A stretch of 64,000 nt of DNA from Euonymus europaeus. Taxonomy: Eukaryota; Streptophyta; Magnoliopsida; Celastrales; Celastraceae. This document shows positions 1-12,469 of this stretch, in pieces. The DNA is taken from contig OY756961.1 in NCBI GenBank assembly GCA_963580455.1, positions 23,789,001-23,853,000 on the forward strand, given 5' to 3'. Below the pieces are notes generated by a model. That model ran no database searches and had not been told where the DNA came from. It saw only the letters and a program-made list of their open reading frames with translations. The position numbers and the translations under genes are program-made. The number at the start of each line of letters is the position of its first letter. Position 1 is the stretch's first letter.

Positions 1-238
1 CCTGCCTAGAGCATTTAGGTTCGATTGTCCATATATTTAGCACTATGTAAATGCGTCAATAGGCATATGATTTTGAAAGTTCAGTATTTGTTAAAGAATG
101 CAAACTCAATTCTAATTCCCTACAGCACAGAACAAAAATGATTTTATGATTTCTATACAATTGGCTTGCCAGGACAGGAATACTGTTACGACCAATAATA
201 CTACCGCAGAATGGCAACACAAGCTTCAAAAACCCTAC

Positions 239-3200
239 CTCTTTTACAGTTTCTTTAACCCTTCTCAAGGAATTAAGAACACCAACATGTAAAACTTTTC
301 CATTTCGAATAACCCGAATACCACAGCCTGAAACCAATCTTCCCTCTGTTACCATGCATCCAGCAATACGCCCGCTACCGCTGCTGAATGTGGCACGAAC
401 TTCTGCTGCACCAATAGTGATTTCTTCCTGCAAAAATAAAAATGAGAACTTTCAGCTTTAATTCCCAAGTCAAAAAAATACGGAAAAAAAAAAATTCCCA
501 CACGCTCCCTGAACTTAGCTAAATTTCTGAACTAAGCAGTTTCAACGTTTGACCTGCCACCTGAAGACAGAATCAAAACTACACAAAGATACATAAACAC
601 AAGCCTAAGTTAAATATTTTTTCTTCTGTGGGTAAGGCGTGGGTGCATTTGTAGGGGCAGCCATTCCAACAAAGTTCCCATATTGCAAATTTGGAGAAGC
701 GCTAGTAACTGATCTGTGAATTCTAGGCCATAAACGCAGCAAACATAGGTAAAATTTATGCAAAACAATGTCCACAAGCTCACCCAATGGAAATTAAAAA
801 AGAAAAGAAAAGAAAAGGAGAAATGGTATGTTTGAATCAACCTTCACAGGCTCCAGAAGTCCTTCCATTGCATTCCGTACATCATCAATAAGTTCATAGA
901 TAACTTTATATATCCGAATCTCCACACCTTTGCTGTCAGCATAGCTCTTAACAGAACCTGGTACTCTAACATTAAACCCGAAGATAATGGCTTGGCTAGC
1001 AATAGCAAGATCGACATCACTGGCACTTACATCCCCTGTGGCTTGCAAAAGAAACTTCAAAACCACATTATCTTGAGGAAGCACCTGGAGTGCTTCTCTG
1101 ACAGCCTCAATTGAACCCTACACATAATCAAGTGTAACCAGTCCAGTAAATTACCAGCAGCGATCAATCTAAGTTTACCTGCTAGATTAGTATGTTGTTA
1201 ACAAATTTGAATTTTTGTGATCTCTTAAGAGATTAATACTATGTAATATGAATTATTAAACAAAAAATAGGGGTCATATTTTGGGTGGATAGCATTACTC
1301 AACATCAAAATCTCTCTTTATAAGTTAAGACTACAAAAGTTTATAAACATATTCAGTCTAGTAGAACAATAATAAAAAAAGGCTAATGATATATGCAGCT
1401 GAAGGAAAACAAACAACAAAAAGAAATAATCTGTTGAATTTTTCTCTAATTAAAATAGATAACTAAAATTAAAGAACTTTTGTCTCCTTAAATTATCCAT
1501 GGAAATTTTTCAATGAATAATCTGTTCAGCATGAAGATTATGCTTCTGACAATTGGTGAAGCAATAATTTATGCATAATCAAAAATTGAAAACATGTACT
1601 TTCAAGTGATTACTTTGAAATTTAACGAGTTGATAACCTTTCTCGAGTTCCTTATGTTCAGTTTTATAAAAAAAGAAGAAGAAAATGTACGTTATGTTCA
1701 GGCAACATAATCAACTGTATATGAGATATCACATACCTGAACATCAACCTTCATTATAATATTAAGCTGGTGTAGGTCCAGTCCAGTCAGTTTTCCTGAT
1801 GCAACTGCAGAAGCTAAAGAAGAAAGGGTGACCTTCCCATCACCAGCCTTTGCTGCAATTCTCTCATCTCGCAGCGACTCAACACGCACTTCTGCCTTTT
1901 CACGGGCAATATCAAGGGATGAAACAACCTCAAAGGTGTCGCCAGCAAGTGGAACATTATTCAGTCCAATTACCTGTACATAACATGTAAAATATTTGTA
2001 ATGGAAAATCAGATCCAAAAGATACAATGATAGAAAGGAGATACAACATATAGGTCAAATTGGACAAATCAAACATAATTTAGGACCATAGGTCCCTGTT
2101 AGAAAGGACTTCAAGCAGCTCCTGGCATGGTTTTAATGCACATGGATCACCATTTTATCATAAAAAGGACATTGCCCATCTCTACCAAATACAGATGTCA
2201 TATCACTATTATAAGACCAAAAAATCTTTCGTCATCTTTTCTTATTTTTAATGGTCCATTTCCACTACAAAGTCATCATCAAATTCCTTATACCAAACAA
2301 TCTAGGGACAGTTACATAAATCCATATGAGAAATTAGTGAGAATCCATTGTCACGTTTCTCGTTAAAAGTCAGAAATACGTTGCATGTTTCCACTTAAAA
2401 ACAAAAGAATCTCGTATTTTCTTGATATTATTCTTCTTTGGAAAGAAATATACAACTGCATAATCCATAATTCTCTTAAAACTGTTTATGGGTTCGGTAG
2501 AGTAGACATTTTTCCTTTCAAATAGGCAATGGTAGGCATTAGACAAGTCTGTTGTCGGTATGCTATTGGGTTTGGGAGGTGTCTCAAGTTTTTTTCCCTG
2601 ATCTGTACACCAATGCAGATAATAAAAATGCTGCACTAGCTTGTTTTATGAACTTTATGATTCCTAGAGCTAGTGAGACTAAGATCCTTCAGTTGCTTTA
2701 TATGTTATTCAATGGGATTCACTGGTAAAAGGAAATTTAATGTCAAATTTTCTTCCTTTATTTTTAAGAATTACAAAGTCTAACTTTCCTTGGAAATGTT
2801 TTCGGCCAAGTTCCCAATTAATCTTCTTTTCATGCATGGATTGCTACATCTCATGGGTAGTAATAACAAAATTTAAGTTGAAGATACTTGATTATAGATC
2901 ATGCTATACCATAAGCAGTGGCAGCAGCAAAGCCATAACCACGAATAGGTTGGGGTTGGCTACAGGAATTCATGAGAAAAATTAGCTGGTGGCTTGGCGC
3001 TATATGCGTAATAAATATGAAGATACATCATCTCCTTCTGTGTCAGCTTGCAGCTACAAAGATTTGAAATGTGTTCCATTTCAAATGGCCAATTGAGATG
3101 TTATGCACTGAAAATACAAACTAAAACTACATATAAAGTTATTCGTAATTGTGTTTTAGTTAAGGTAACCACAACAACTCATGCAATGGCGGTATGACGC

Positions 3201-6200
3201 CTATTATGTAGTAAAAAATTTCCTCCCACTGACCCAATTCTAATTTTTTGAAATTATTTAGTGGCATAGGCCAACCAAAGCTTTCAAAGAATTGGGCCTC
3301 TAAACCACTTAAACTATCAGTGAAAAATGATCTGAAATTGGAGGGATAGTATATTCAACTGCAAAACATCAGCTTTATTGCCCATATCCTAAGAGATCAA
3401 AAATTGATACGAAACTAGTTCAATGGTAAAAACCTGTTTAAACTGGAAAAATAGTAATTTTATTTCTCTCCTTATTTTAAATTCTTAAATTTATGAAATT
3501 CATATTTCTTTTTGACTAATGTGGTGTAGAAAATGGATACTCTACCCAGAATAGAGTATCCATGCTACATAGATTTTTCCTATACAAGCGAAAATGTGGC
3601 TAAGTAGTAGTTGTGAGGGTGCAACCTAGAGGTAACAAGTTCAATCCTTGACGAGAGTCTCTCCACATATTATGTAGGAGTAAGGTATGCATACATCTTG
3701 TCTACCCGGAGCCCACCCACAATGGTAGCCTTGTGCACGGGTGTTGTTAGAGTGATATTGACAATAAGAACAAGAAGAAGAAAAAAAAAGGAAGGTGACA
3801 GGTTATTGGTTAACAGCATTTTCAAGTGCAGGCACACAAAACAATCAAGAACATTAATAAATGTTCCCGAAAATAAGAAGAAAACAAATATGATTCAAAT
3901 ATTTACAGCTTTAAAAAATGTCCAATTTTTTTAGATCAATCAACGTTGACAAAAAGGCTTTCCACCAACAAGTAATTGCCTAAAATGAAGTTAAAAAGTA
4001 GCACTATGCAGTATATATGAACAAAAATAAACAGTAAAAAATGAGATGGCCTACAAACCTGCACAGGAATTGAAGGTCCGGCTTCATCAACACGATTTCC
4101 ACCATCATCAAATAAAGCTCGCACCTGATCATGCATATATAAGAAAGATTCCAAGGGCATTGAGTACCTCAATCTAACACAATTAGGTCAAGTGGTCAAC
4201 TTGCAATTGCATCCAATAGTTTCACAATCTAAAACACCAACCTTTCCAAAGGCTCCTCCACAAACAACAATGTCCCCTTTTCTAAGAGTGCCATTCTTGA
4301 CAAGAAATGTTGCTAATGGCCCTTTTGATTTATCAAGACCTGCCTCAATGACAGTGCCCTTTGCTTTTCTTCGAGGGTTAGCCTTCAACTCTTGCATCTG
4401 ATACAACGCTGCAAGGTCAGAACATATTGCAAATACATACTAGTTGTAGGCAACACTCCAGTAAATTAGAGCATGTAATTTCATAATCTCATTTGATTAT
4501 TACACATATTTCCAGATATTCATATAGTGCCATATATACAGGTGAATATGCATCCCAGTAGTAGAATTACAAGCGTGCAACTTAAATGTCACAGGTTCAA
4601 TTAATATTTTTATATATTATGTGGGGGGTAAGGTATGCATCCATCATATGTCCCCGACCCCTCCTACTGACTACCCTGGGAGCCTTGTGCACGTGTTGTT
4701 TACCTTTGTTCATTATTCATATATGATATAGCACCATGAGGTACAACCCCAACAACAAAGAAAAAGTTAAGGAAATATAATATTTTTGAAGCACTTAAAG
4801 GTTATACTTAAATAGTTGATTTAGCTTTATTTCGTGTTTCAACAATTTTTCAAACAAGGTAATTTGTAGTTTTCTTTCTTGCTTAAATGGGTACAGAGAA
4901 ACCCCACACCCCAACTCCCCAAGCACCAAGAGGACCAGCCTAACTCAATAGAAATTTCCTTCAATGTGCAGCACAATGTAGACCAACCTCCAGCCATTTG
5001 TCATTCGCCCACAATGACTGTTTAACTTCAATATCTTGGTAGTTTTTCTTCTCACTCATATGGCCACAGAAACTGCACAATCAATTTTTCCAAGCACCAA
5101 GAGGACCAGCGTAACCCAATGACTGTTTAACTTCTATGTGCAACACAATCTAGTCCAACTTCTAGTCATTTGTCATTGTCACACAAAACTAAAAACCTCG
5201 TCAAAATCCTACTTGATTCCCAGTAAATTTTCCATCAAGAACCTTTCAATCTGTTGTACTCATCCAGTGTTATCAAAGTTTCCCTTAAATAATTGTGGTC
5301 GACTACACTAATACACTAGAAAAATCAATTTGAATCCTCTGTTTCTTGTTTTTCATTCATTCCTATGGAATGCTATACTCTTCAATGATGCTAAAGATCT
5401 CAAATACTTCCTCATTGCTTACATTCCTTTTCTATTGTCTCCTCTTCTCACCATCTCCTAAGTGAATTTTCTCAATTCCGTCACAATTCACATTGCACTC
5501 CACTATTTCTATGTTGTACATACTACATACTCAAACCATCATGAACTGTTTATATCCTCCCTGGTGTTGCTATACATCCAACGCAACATTCTCATGCACC
5601 ACCCTAAACCCTCAATCCTGTCTCTAATGCTGCCACAAATTGATCCAGCTCTATCCCACTCTTTGGCCACGTAACACAAATCTTAGATGTGATAAAATTG
5701 TTTCAATCCAAATTGTATCCTCTAACAAATTCCAAACTACAAAGTCCTTGATCATAAACTTAACCTGCCGTAATAGCTTCATAAAACAGTTTTTTCAGAT
5801 CATGTGCCACATCATGTCTGAACAATTTACAGTGCCAATAGTTGTTACATAAGACTATTTCTTTTCGTTATTGATATTCTTAACCATTGCAGGGAAAAAA
5901 ACAAAAAAAAATTAACAAACACAGCTTCTGATCCCCAAAAGATCAGGATATTAACTCTTGAAAGTTTTGACAGTAAAAACATCAACCAAAGAGGGATTGT
6001 TTATGTGTTACTTCTTCTACATTTTTTTTTGGAAGCAGGTGAGAGAAAAGGAAAAAAAAAAGGTGCATCAAACAAAATTTGAGCAAAAGAGGAAAACAAG
6101 GGATCATTAGCTATTCATTAACATTAGCTCACCTCTGCAACAAGCATAACCGTTTCTAGCAAATTATCTATGTTCTCACCCTTGAGAGCACTGATCTGCA

Positions 6201-8901
6201 ACAAAAAATCAAGAAGATAGCCGTGTAAGAAGCAACATCGGGTATAAGGCATCTAAGAGAGAAAAAAGCTGTGGTAAAAGATACAACCGGAACCATTGGG
6301 ATGTCACCCCCCCAGTCCTCAGGCATCAGACCAATTGAAGAGAGCTCTTGCATGACGCGCTCTGGATTAGCTCCATCTTTATCTACCTGGTTTAATGATC
6401 AAGAATCAGCAACCACAAAAGCCAACAGTGAGTAAAAATAAGATTGCAAAATGTGCCACTTATTATTTTGACCGACCTTTTATAAATTGATAGACAATAC
6501 AAGCATGACAAAGATCTCAAACCTTGTTAATTGCAATCACAATAGGTACCCTAGCTGCTTTGGCATGAGCAACAGCCTCGTTCGTCTGAGGACGGATCCC
6601 ATCATCAGCCGCCACTACAATGACAGCGATATCTGTGACCCTAGCTCCACGAGCTCTCATTGCCCCAAATGCCTACAGGAGTGGATATGACAGATATTAC
6701 TAGAAGAAACGAAAAAGAAAAAAAGTTATAGCTTAGTAGCTTACAATTAAGTTGTAACAAATGCAACCAGATAAATTGAAAAGTTTTCCCTCTCCATGAA
6801 AGTTTAAAATTAATGAGAGAGATTTGTTGATTTGGCAAAGAAAGCTATAAACAGTAACCTATGACATAGGGTGTTCACCTCATGTCCAGGGGTATCAAGG
6901 AAAACACATGGTTGCAGTTTCCCATCAACATGAACAGGCACCTTATATGCCCCAATTCCTTGTGTAATCCCACCTGCTTCTGCGGCAGCCACCTGCAGTC
7001 AAACTTCATTTTTAAGTATTTCTTTAGCAAGCACTAATTTCATATTGTTTTGCTCATTGTTTAAATCCCTCATTATTTCACACCATTTGATAAAGCTTGT
7101 TTAGGAATAAAAATTATCGATTCAATGGGAATCAAAAGTATAAGGATACCAAAAGGGGGAGAGGGAGTGGGAAATCAGATACAAATGAAATTGTAAAGGA
7201 ACAATATGATGGATAAGATTCCAAATACCTTGGTCTTCCGGATATAATCCAAAAGTGTTGTCTGCATAGCACCATCACAAAATACAAGTTAGAAAATCTT
7301 GCTACCAGAACTTCTCTTCAACATCACTCGCAAATTGGAGATGAACTGATCAAAAATTAATACAGAAAACCTAAATTGCAAGTAAATTATAGAATATTGA
7401 CATTTACCTTTCCATGATCGACGTGACCCATTATGGTTAGGACAGGAGGCCTGTTTTCTAAGTTTTCCAAATCTTCTTCATCAATAATGTCATTCTTTTT
7501 AGCCATTTCTTCCACTTTTACTGGGTCAACATCTAACACCTCCACTTCATGTTCTTTACAGACCATCTTCACCATGTCCTTATCAAGAGTTTGCACCCCG
7601 TCAGGCTTAATTCCCTTTGCATAAAGATAACCAAGGATTTCACCTTCACTGATGGTTAAGCTATAGGCCAAGTCCTCAATTAACATACCTTTTTCCCCAA
7701 CCTCTAAGATCTCTACTTTAACAGGAGCAGCCTCTTTTGCAGCCTGAAGTCTAGCTGCCTTCCTACTAGCTTTAGTCCATTTCCTCCCTTTCCGAGCAGC
7801 CAATGCTCCAGGTATAGGGACATTTAGCTCCGATGAATCCTCATCAATATCATTCTCAACAATCCGCCTCCTAGCCGCACCATCAGAAATACTCTTCTTG
7901 CGATAATCACCCTTCAATTTTCCCTTTGTTGGTTTAGGAGGAGCTAAGACTGCAGCAGCTATTAGAGGATCAACCAGCGGTTTCTTAGTCCTAAATTTAT
8001 CAACCAAAACTGGCTTCCTCTCTTTGCTTTTTACACCTGCATCCAAATCATCATTAACTTGTGGCCTTGAAGCCGCTCCCACATCTTTCAAAATAACAGG
8101 TTTCTTCAACACAGGTGGAGGAGCTATTGAAGGTCTTGCTTGAAGTGTTGGTTGAGGCCTCGTTGGCATTGGGCCACGTTGGGCAGGTCTGAATGGAACA
8201 CTGAGTCTAGACTGTATTTTCCCTCCTCCCACTATTTTAGGCTCCTCTTTCACAATATTCCTATTATCCTTAGGGGACTCCCTGACGACCTTTTCAACTT
8301 GTGCAACCGAATCGCCTTTACGCCAAACACTCTTTGAAGCTTTAGTGTTACGAGTTCCCATTAAATCCACAGTTTTACCAACTCTATTTGAATTAGACTT
8401 CCCAAATTTATTTACACTTCCACCACTCTGCTTTCTGGTACTGCTATCACTACTACCACTACTGCTAGTACCCAATCCACTACTAGAAGCTTCAAGCCTC
8501 TCGGCCTTCTCTAAAACCTCACCAAGCGACTCAATCACTTTAATTCTCTCTTTTTCCTCCTCCTCATCATCACCAGATTTCCGCCCCACAGAATTGACAC
8601 CCAAAAGGGGCTCAACCTTGGATTTCAAGACAGGCTTCGGTGCAGGCGTGAGTGCAATCACAGTATTACTGTCTTTGCTAGCTGTATACCTGCTATTACC
8701 TTGCTCGGCAATGAAATCAGCTGTGGTAACCGAGTATTTACAGACACATCTACTGATAACCTTAACCCTACATTTCAACAATGGAACTCTCCTAACCAGT
8801 ATATACGACGGCGTTTTCTCGGAAGACCTCGTGATTACAACACTCGCATTTCCCAAACTAACAAGGGAAGCCAGTGTAGCCATGGTTCCTAGCAGAACCA
8901 T
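239..8901 (-). CDS. FUG1: Translation initiation factor IF-2, chloroplastic (3' end outside window)
   Basis: Plastid IF-2 is the GTPase that brings initiator tRNA to the chloroplast 30S ribosome. Eleven exons join in frame: 7408-8901, 7229-7261, 6879-6992, 6523-6672, 6288-6386, 6133-6195, 4242-4397, 4059-4124, 1737-1973, 842-1117 and 239-427, giving 959 codons, all with GT-AG junctions. The chosen start (MVLLGTM, 8899-8901) resembles the Arabidopsis N-terminus; a second Met at 8881-8883 is possible. Residues ~1-50 look like a transit peptide, followed by a long charged, low-complexity linker and the IF2-N fold. The G domain has G1 GHVDHGKT (492-499, split by intron 1), G3 DTPGHE (542-547), G4 NKVD (596-599) and G5 SALKG (632-636). 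The beta-barrel and C-terminal fMet-tRNA-binding region follow. Arabidopsis FUG1 has ~1026 residues, so about 60 are missing past the left edge. Every exon was joined by eye against remembered family sequence; nothing suggests a pseudogene. Confidence 0.96.
3596..3765 (+). repeat. SINE-like element in an IF-2 intron (copy A)
   Basis: The segment has a Pol III B-box-like sequence (AAGTTCAATCC, 3637-3647), a GTAAGGTATGCATACATC block and the block GAGCC..GCCTTGTGCACG, ending in GTTGTT. These resemble the plant Au-type tRNA-derived SINE. It lies in the intron between the exons at 1737-1973 and 4059-4124, on the strand opposite to IF-2. A related copy lies ~940 bp away. Family assignment rests on recalled consensus features. 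Confidence 0.5.
4541..4712 (+). repeat. SINE-like element in an IF-2 intron (copy B)
   Basis: This relative of the 3596-3765 element shares the B-box-like CAGGTTCAATT (4592-4602), the GTAAGGTATGCATCCATC block and the GGGAGCCTTGTGCACGTGTTGTT tail region. It lies in the next IF-2 intron (4398-6132) in the same orientation. The two copies are diverged, so they look like independent old insertions or an old duplication. Confidence 0.5.
4867..5184 (+). repeat. Degenerate two-unit direct repeat in IF-2 intron
   Basis: Two units of ~146 bp (about 4867-5012 and 5039-5184) share GTAGTTTT, AAGCACCAAGAGGACCAGC, CCAATGTGCA-like and CATTTGTCATT blocks in the same order. No coding sense is visible. It is an old local duplication inside the 4398-6132 intron. 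Confidence 0.55.
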
Positions 8902-9049
8902 CCACCGGCAAGAAGGGAAGAAAACAAAAAAACACAGCAAACAACGAGTATCAATGAAGGAAAAAACACAATTATTATTGCTTCACACTCGTTTGGACAT
9001 AATTGAAGGAGAAAACTCTACCTTCCGTCTCCTCCACTAGTGTACAGTG

Positions 9050-10490
9050 ATGGATGGTAAGAGAGAGAAAACTGAATCAGTGGTGACGAAGAAAGCTAAA
9101 TAAGAATGGTCGTGTGTGGCTGTTTCTCTGCCCCTCGAGATTTTGTCATTCGATAAGGCTCTGTACATAACATGCCCCGACAAATTAAATTTAGAAAATA
9201 GTTATAGTTTGCGAAGTCAGTCCTCAAGTTTTCTCTGGTGGCAAAGAGACCCCATTACTTCTTAAAACCATCTTTTTACTCCCTCAATCCTGGAAAACAA
9301 CTACATTTCGACGACAACTAGACAGTTACACTGTAATGATAAATACTGAATTAGTAATTTAGTCCGAGTTTTTTTAATTTGTGGCAAATCACATTAATAA
9401 TTTTTTTTTCAAAAAGGTCAAAGACACGATTGTGTTAAGTTAACTAATGAAATATGTAATTAGGCTTGAGGCATGCTTACGCTACTATAAAATTCTCCTC
9501 CAATTTAGTTGTGTGGATCCTAATCCGGATTGAATTATTGTCCTGATTTAAATCTATCCGAATTCGTACATATAAATATTTCGTAAACACCTTATATACC
9601 TACTCAGATAGATCCAGACCCAAATTTTGTCACGCCTAAAATTTATAGAGATTAAACTTTTTTTATTTTCTTAGAAATTAGAGATTTAAACTTTTAAAAA
9701 ATTTATTACAATGTTTTTTAAAAAAGATTATGCTATTCAACAATATCCTTTTTATTATGAAAGGGCATAGGTGTGAATAGTAATAAAGAAATGCAATGAA
9801 TTAAAAATATATATATTCATCGTTAATTCAGTGTTCAAAAGGTAGTAAAACATGAATTTGTTTTTGTTGTCTTCCTTAGCGTTATTGCGATTGCATTGAT
9901 GGTAAACATCATGAATATTCATTGATTCACCTCCGGGATGATGCATGAAGTTGACCAGCCCTTTGTAGTTATTGTTTATAATTACTTGTGATGGCATTTA
10001 TATATTAATGATGCATATTTGTTCTACACATAAATTATTGAGTATCATTGTTTGCTCACTTGAATATGTCTCGTAAATATTCGGGTTCTCAACGGGTATT
10101 TATATTCAACTGATCATTTCGTAGATGATGGTCAAAATATTTGGGTGTGAGTGTGAGAGTCTCGTGAATACTAAGACTATGAATGTTGGATTCTGCATAT
10201 ATAGTTTAATATCTCTTGAACTTCTGCGTATTTATTTCTTTAGATTTGTTCATATAATGATTTCAATTTTATAGTATTTAATTTCAAAGTTTAATTAAAT
10301 ATTTGAAAATTTTGTCAAATATATGCAGAGGATGATATTTTATTCATTTCGACGTCCCCTCTTGAGAGGAAACGAGACGCTACAAGATATATCTTAATTC
10401 GTTTTCATCCTAATAAGTCAATATGAGCCCTTAAATATAATCCTAAAATGAAAACATAATAAGAAATACAAATTAGAAATTAGAAAATCT
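9050..10490. other. Spacer between polygalacturonase 3' end and IF-2 5' end
   Basis: This stretch holds the IF-2 promoter and 5' untranslated region at its left end and the polygalacturonase 3' flank at its right end. It is AT-rich, with short open frames that lack recognisable motifs. I see no RNA gene or bounded transposon. Confidence 0.5.
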
Positions 10491-10495
10491 TTTTT

Positions 10496-12399
10496 CTACA
10501 AACATGAGTGAGGATGTTGCTTGCCATAAGAGTTTCCATTGACGTAACTGCAAGTTGAATTTGCTGGTCCTTCAGGTCCAGAATGGAACAAATTGATATC
10601 CTCAGTCACTACATTTTTGCAAGGGAAGGTTTTGCTGCATTGAAAAGATATCGCAACTTTCGTACTTGATCTGCCCCAAATGGACTTATATGTAACATCT
10701 TGGATTTGAATAGATGAATCGCTCTACAAAATAAAATAAAAACAAAAAATCACAATTATTATACAATATATATATATATATATTGCATTACCTATAAATA
10801 ACGGGAAACTCATCCAAGACACGATCATATTGGATCCCATTCTTCTTGATAAACTACGAGTATGTGAGTTCTTTCGTGTGTCGTAGGCAGCAGACAAAAT
10901 ATATTAACAAAAAATGTTTTAAGAGTAACTAAAATTGATTAATATACCTCTTGAGAGCAGCCTCCATTAGGACAATACTTCTGATCAATTATTATTGGAT
11001 TGGCAACATTGTCCATGAAAATACTATCGTAGGTAATATTGGCAGCTCTACCAGGCATCGATGGCGTCGCCCATGTTTTGATCCTCAAACCGGCAGTGGT
11101 ACCACTAAGAGTGCTGTTTCTTACATGTATTTCCTCCACTTGATTTTGGCCGTTATTGGGATTTCCCAGACTTCCGATGCTGATTCCGTGGCCGGGGCCA
11201 CAAAAGACGTCGGAAACATAAACACCTGAACTCCCGTAGAGAATGGCTATACAATCGTCACCGGTGCTTATCACCGAATGTTCAATTCGTATGTTGCTCG
11301 AGGCTCCCATTTTGATTCCGTCGGTGTTAGGGCTGTTTCCGGGGGCTACTATGTGGACGTGGCTCAAGTTGAGATTCGTGCATCCGAAAATGTTGAAATG
11401 GAGGTTCTTGCTATTTACTGATTTTATGTACTTTACCCTTCCATTTGTTATGAAATCCAACCTCATTGACTGATTCATCACCAACAACCAAAAACTATAA
11501 TACACACATGAACAAATATATACAAAATTAATAGAACTAATTAATACAACCAGAAAACGAGGTTTTTGCAACGAAATAAAAATTAGCAACGAAAAATAAA
11601 TATTTCGTGGAAATTAGAAACTCCCTCCATCGCATCTTTTAAAGTTTGGGTCGAAAGTTATTCCGTCGCTAAAAGTTGTTTTCTTGTACCATAAAAAAAA
11701 GTGTTAATTGTAAACTTACAGCAGGGAGTAAGGGGCATTTTTTGTTCTTGTTACAGTCATTGTACGGCCAAGCAGAAGCTCCTTGTCCGTCCAAGGTACC
11801 ACCACCGGTCACGGTGAGGCTGTCGAGATACCGGAAAGTAATCCAATTATCCATATTGAGAAATAAAGATGGATTGGTAGGAGCCATCAGAACCCCTTTT
11901 AGCAAAACCGTCACTGCACCCTTACACGGACCCAAAAATGTTATGGGTTGCACCATGTATTTACCTTTTGGAATAAAAAACCTTGCCCTTCCCTTCCATT
12001 TGCAGGCATCATCCCATGCTTTCAAGAATGCCTGCAAAAGGCAATATAAATATATTAATGATGATATAATAACTTCTGATAAATAATCTGCAAACTAATC
12101 ATAATAATAATGATAATCATATGAAGGAGAAAGAAAATATATATGACTTATAAAGAAAATTGTTATCACAACTTAATTAATTAGGATTAAGAGACAATGG
12201 GGATAACTCTAAACTAGAGATTTGGAAATGAAAAAAAATAAGAGAAAAGCACCTGGTGATTGTCAGTTCTGCCATCGGAGACTGCGCCATAGTTTCTTAC
12301 ATCAAAAACTTTAGGTAAACCATGATTATTACCTGTGACAGTCACCACCAATAGGCACCCCACTAGACCAATCCTAGCCAAAAATGAGACCAGACCCAT
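10496..12399 (-). CDS. Polygalacturonase, GH28 (exopolygalacturonase-like)
   Basis: This secreted glycoside hydrolase cuts alpha-1,4-galacturonan in pectin. Four exons (12253-12399, 11720-12031, 10948-11469, 10496-10723) join in phase 0 to give 402 residues and a stop codon, the usual size for plant exopolygalacturonases. A hydrophobic signal peptide covers residues ~1-23. The four family motifs are present: NTD (Asp203), GDD (Asp224/225), GHG (His247) and RIK (Arg282-Lys284). The conserved GPGHGISIGSLG stretch and C-terminal cysteines are also present. The catalytic aspartates and histidine are intact, so the enzyme should be active. Sequence style matches the pollen/exo-PG clade more than fruit endo-PG, but exo versus endo action is an inference. 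It lies in the same orientation as the downstream IF-2 gene. Confidence 0.95.
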
Positions 12400-12452
12400 T
12401 TTTCTTATTCTTCTTGCAGGTGTTTCTTCTCCTCTTTCTGCTCATCCTTCTT

Positions 12453-12461
12453 CTATTTATA
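12453..12461 (-). promoter_or_regulatory. Probable TATA box of the polygalacturonase gene
   Basis: On the minus strand this reads TATAAATAG, a near-perfect plant TATA box 54-62 bp upstream of the ATG at 12399. That implies a short 5' untranslated region of roughly 25-30 nt. Confidence 0.6.
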
Positions 12462-12469
12462 ATTTATTG

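Noticed and set aside
8345..9040. 231-codon plus-strand open frame over IF-2 exon 1
   Set aside because: It is the antisense shadow of the long IF-2 first exon. Its composition is Leu/Ser/Pro-rich with no domain.
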